Below, one piece after another: positions 6,322-6,340 of a stretch of 6,340 nt of DNA. How positions within the stretch are numbered: the first letter of the stretch is position 1; each line of letters starts with the position of its first letter. Location of the stretch: positions 1 through 6,340 of the forward strand of contig CAJLUE010000088.1 of NCBI GenBank assembly GCA_905209765.1. The letters run 5' to 3'. Below the pieces are notes generated by a model that saw nothing but the letters and a program-made list of their open reading frames with translations, was not told the DNA's origin and did not search any database. The stretch comes from an uncultured Collinsella sp. GTDB taxonomy: Bacteria > Actinomycetota > Coriobacteriia > Coriobacteriales > Coriobacteriaceae. The position numbers and the translations under genes are program-made.

Positions 6322-6340
6322 GGTGGCGGGGAAGGGAATC
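6322..6340 (-). tRNA. 3' end of a tRNA, cut by the window edge
   Basis: Read on the minus strand from 6340: GATT fits the second half of a T-loop (R57, A58, N59, N60), CCCTT fits the 3' side of the T-stem, CCCCGCC (6331-6325) fits the 3' acceptor strand, and A (6324) fits the discriminator. The next bases are CC then T, so a full CCA is not encoded here, unlike in tRNA-Leu at 217-303. A terminator follows 12 bp on. The anticodon lies outside the window, so the amino acid cannot be named; the matching 5' end should read GGCGGGG. Confidence 0.75.

Overview
The window looks like a chromosomal housekeeping segment from a GC-rich Gram-positive bacterium, most likely a Coriobacteriia member of the Collinsella type. 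That placement is inferred from the high G+C, the GC-rich third codon positions, strong AAGGAGG-like ribosome binding sites and the style of the proteins. No search could be run. Every gene lies on the minus strand, so the region reads from right to left.

Reading order: (1) 6322-6340 is the 3' end of a tRNA that continues outside the window, followed by its Rho-independent terminator (6280-6310). (2) 5840-6321 holds no gene. It carries at least three, probably four, tandem copies of a 62-bp unit, each with a 44-bp imperfect palindrome, then a promoter-like zone with a small palindrome. (3) 4778-5839 encodes a family-5 glycoside-hydrolase-like protein without a signal peptide. Its NEP acid/base motif reads DTP and its DLH motif reads DLA, so it may not be a working hydrolase. 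(4) rsmI (3893-4771) starts six bases after that gene stops and has almost no ribosome binding site. (5) metG (2222-3823) is followed by a hairpin terminator. (6) rsmA (1254-2114) and tatD (1264-347) overlap by 11 bp. (7) tRNA-Leu(CAG) (303-217) has its own promoter and terminator. (8) 1-189 holds a 45-bp exact duplicate of the tRNA-Leu 3' end plus terminator, and a 144-bp structured stretch between the two copies.

The functional theme is translation. RsmI and RsmA modify the decoding region and 3' end of 16S rRNA, MetG charges tRNA-Met, and tRNA genes flank both sides. TatD is a metal-dependent nuclease often found beside metG and rsmA. The outlier is the GH5-like protein, which sits at the head of this group and is probably translationally coupled to rsmI.

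The observations most worth a second look are the apparently inactivated GH5 fold, the exactly periodic 62-bp hairpin repeats, and the duplicated tRNA-Leu end, which resembles an attachment-site or recombination scar. I did not find a convincing new multi-gene system; the protein genes other than the GH5-like one are ordinary core genes.
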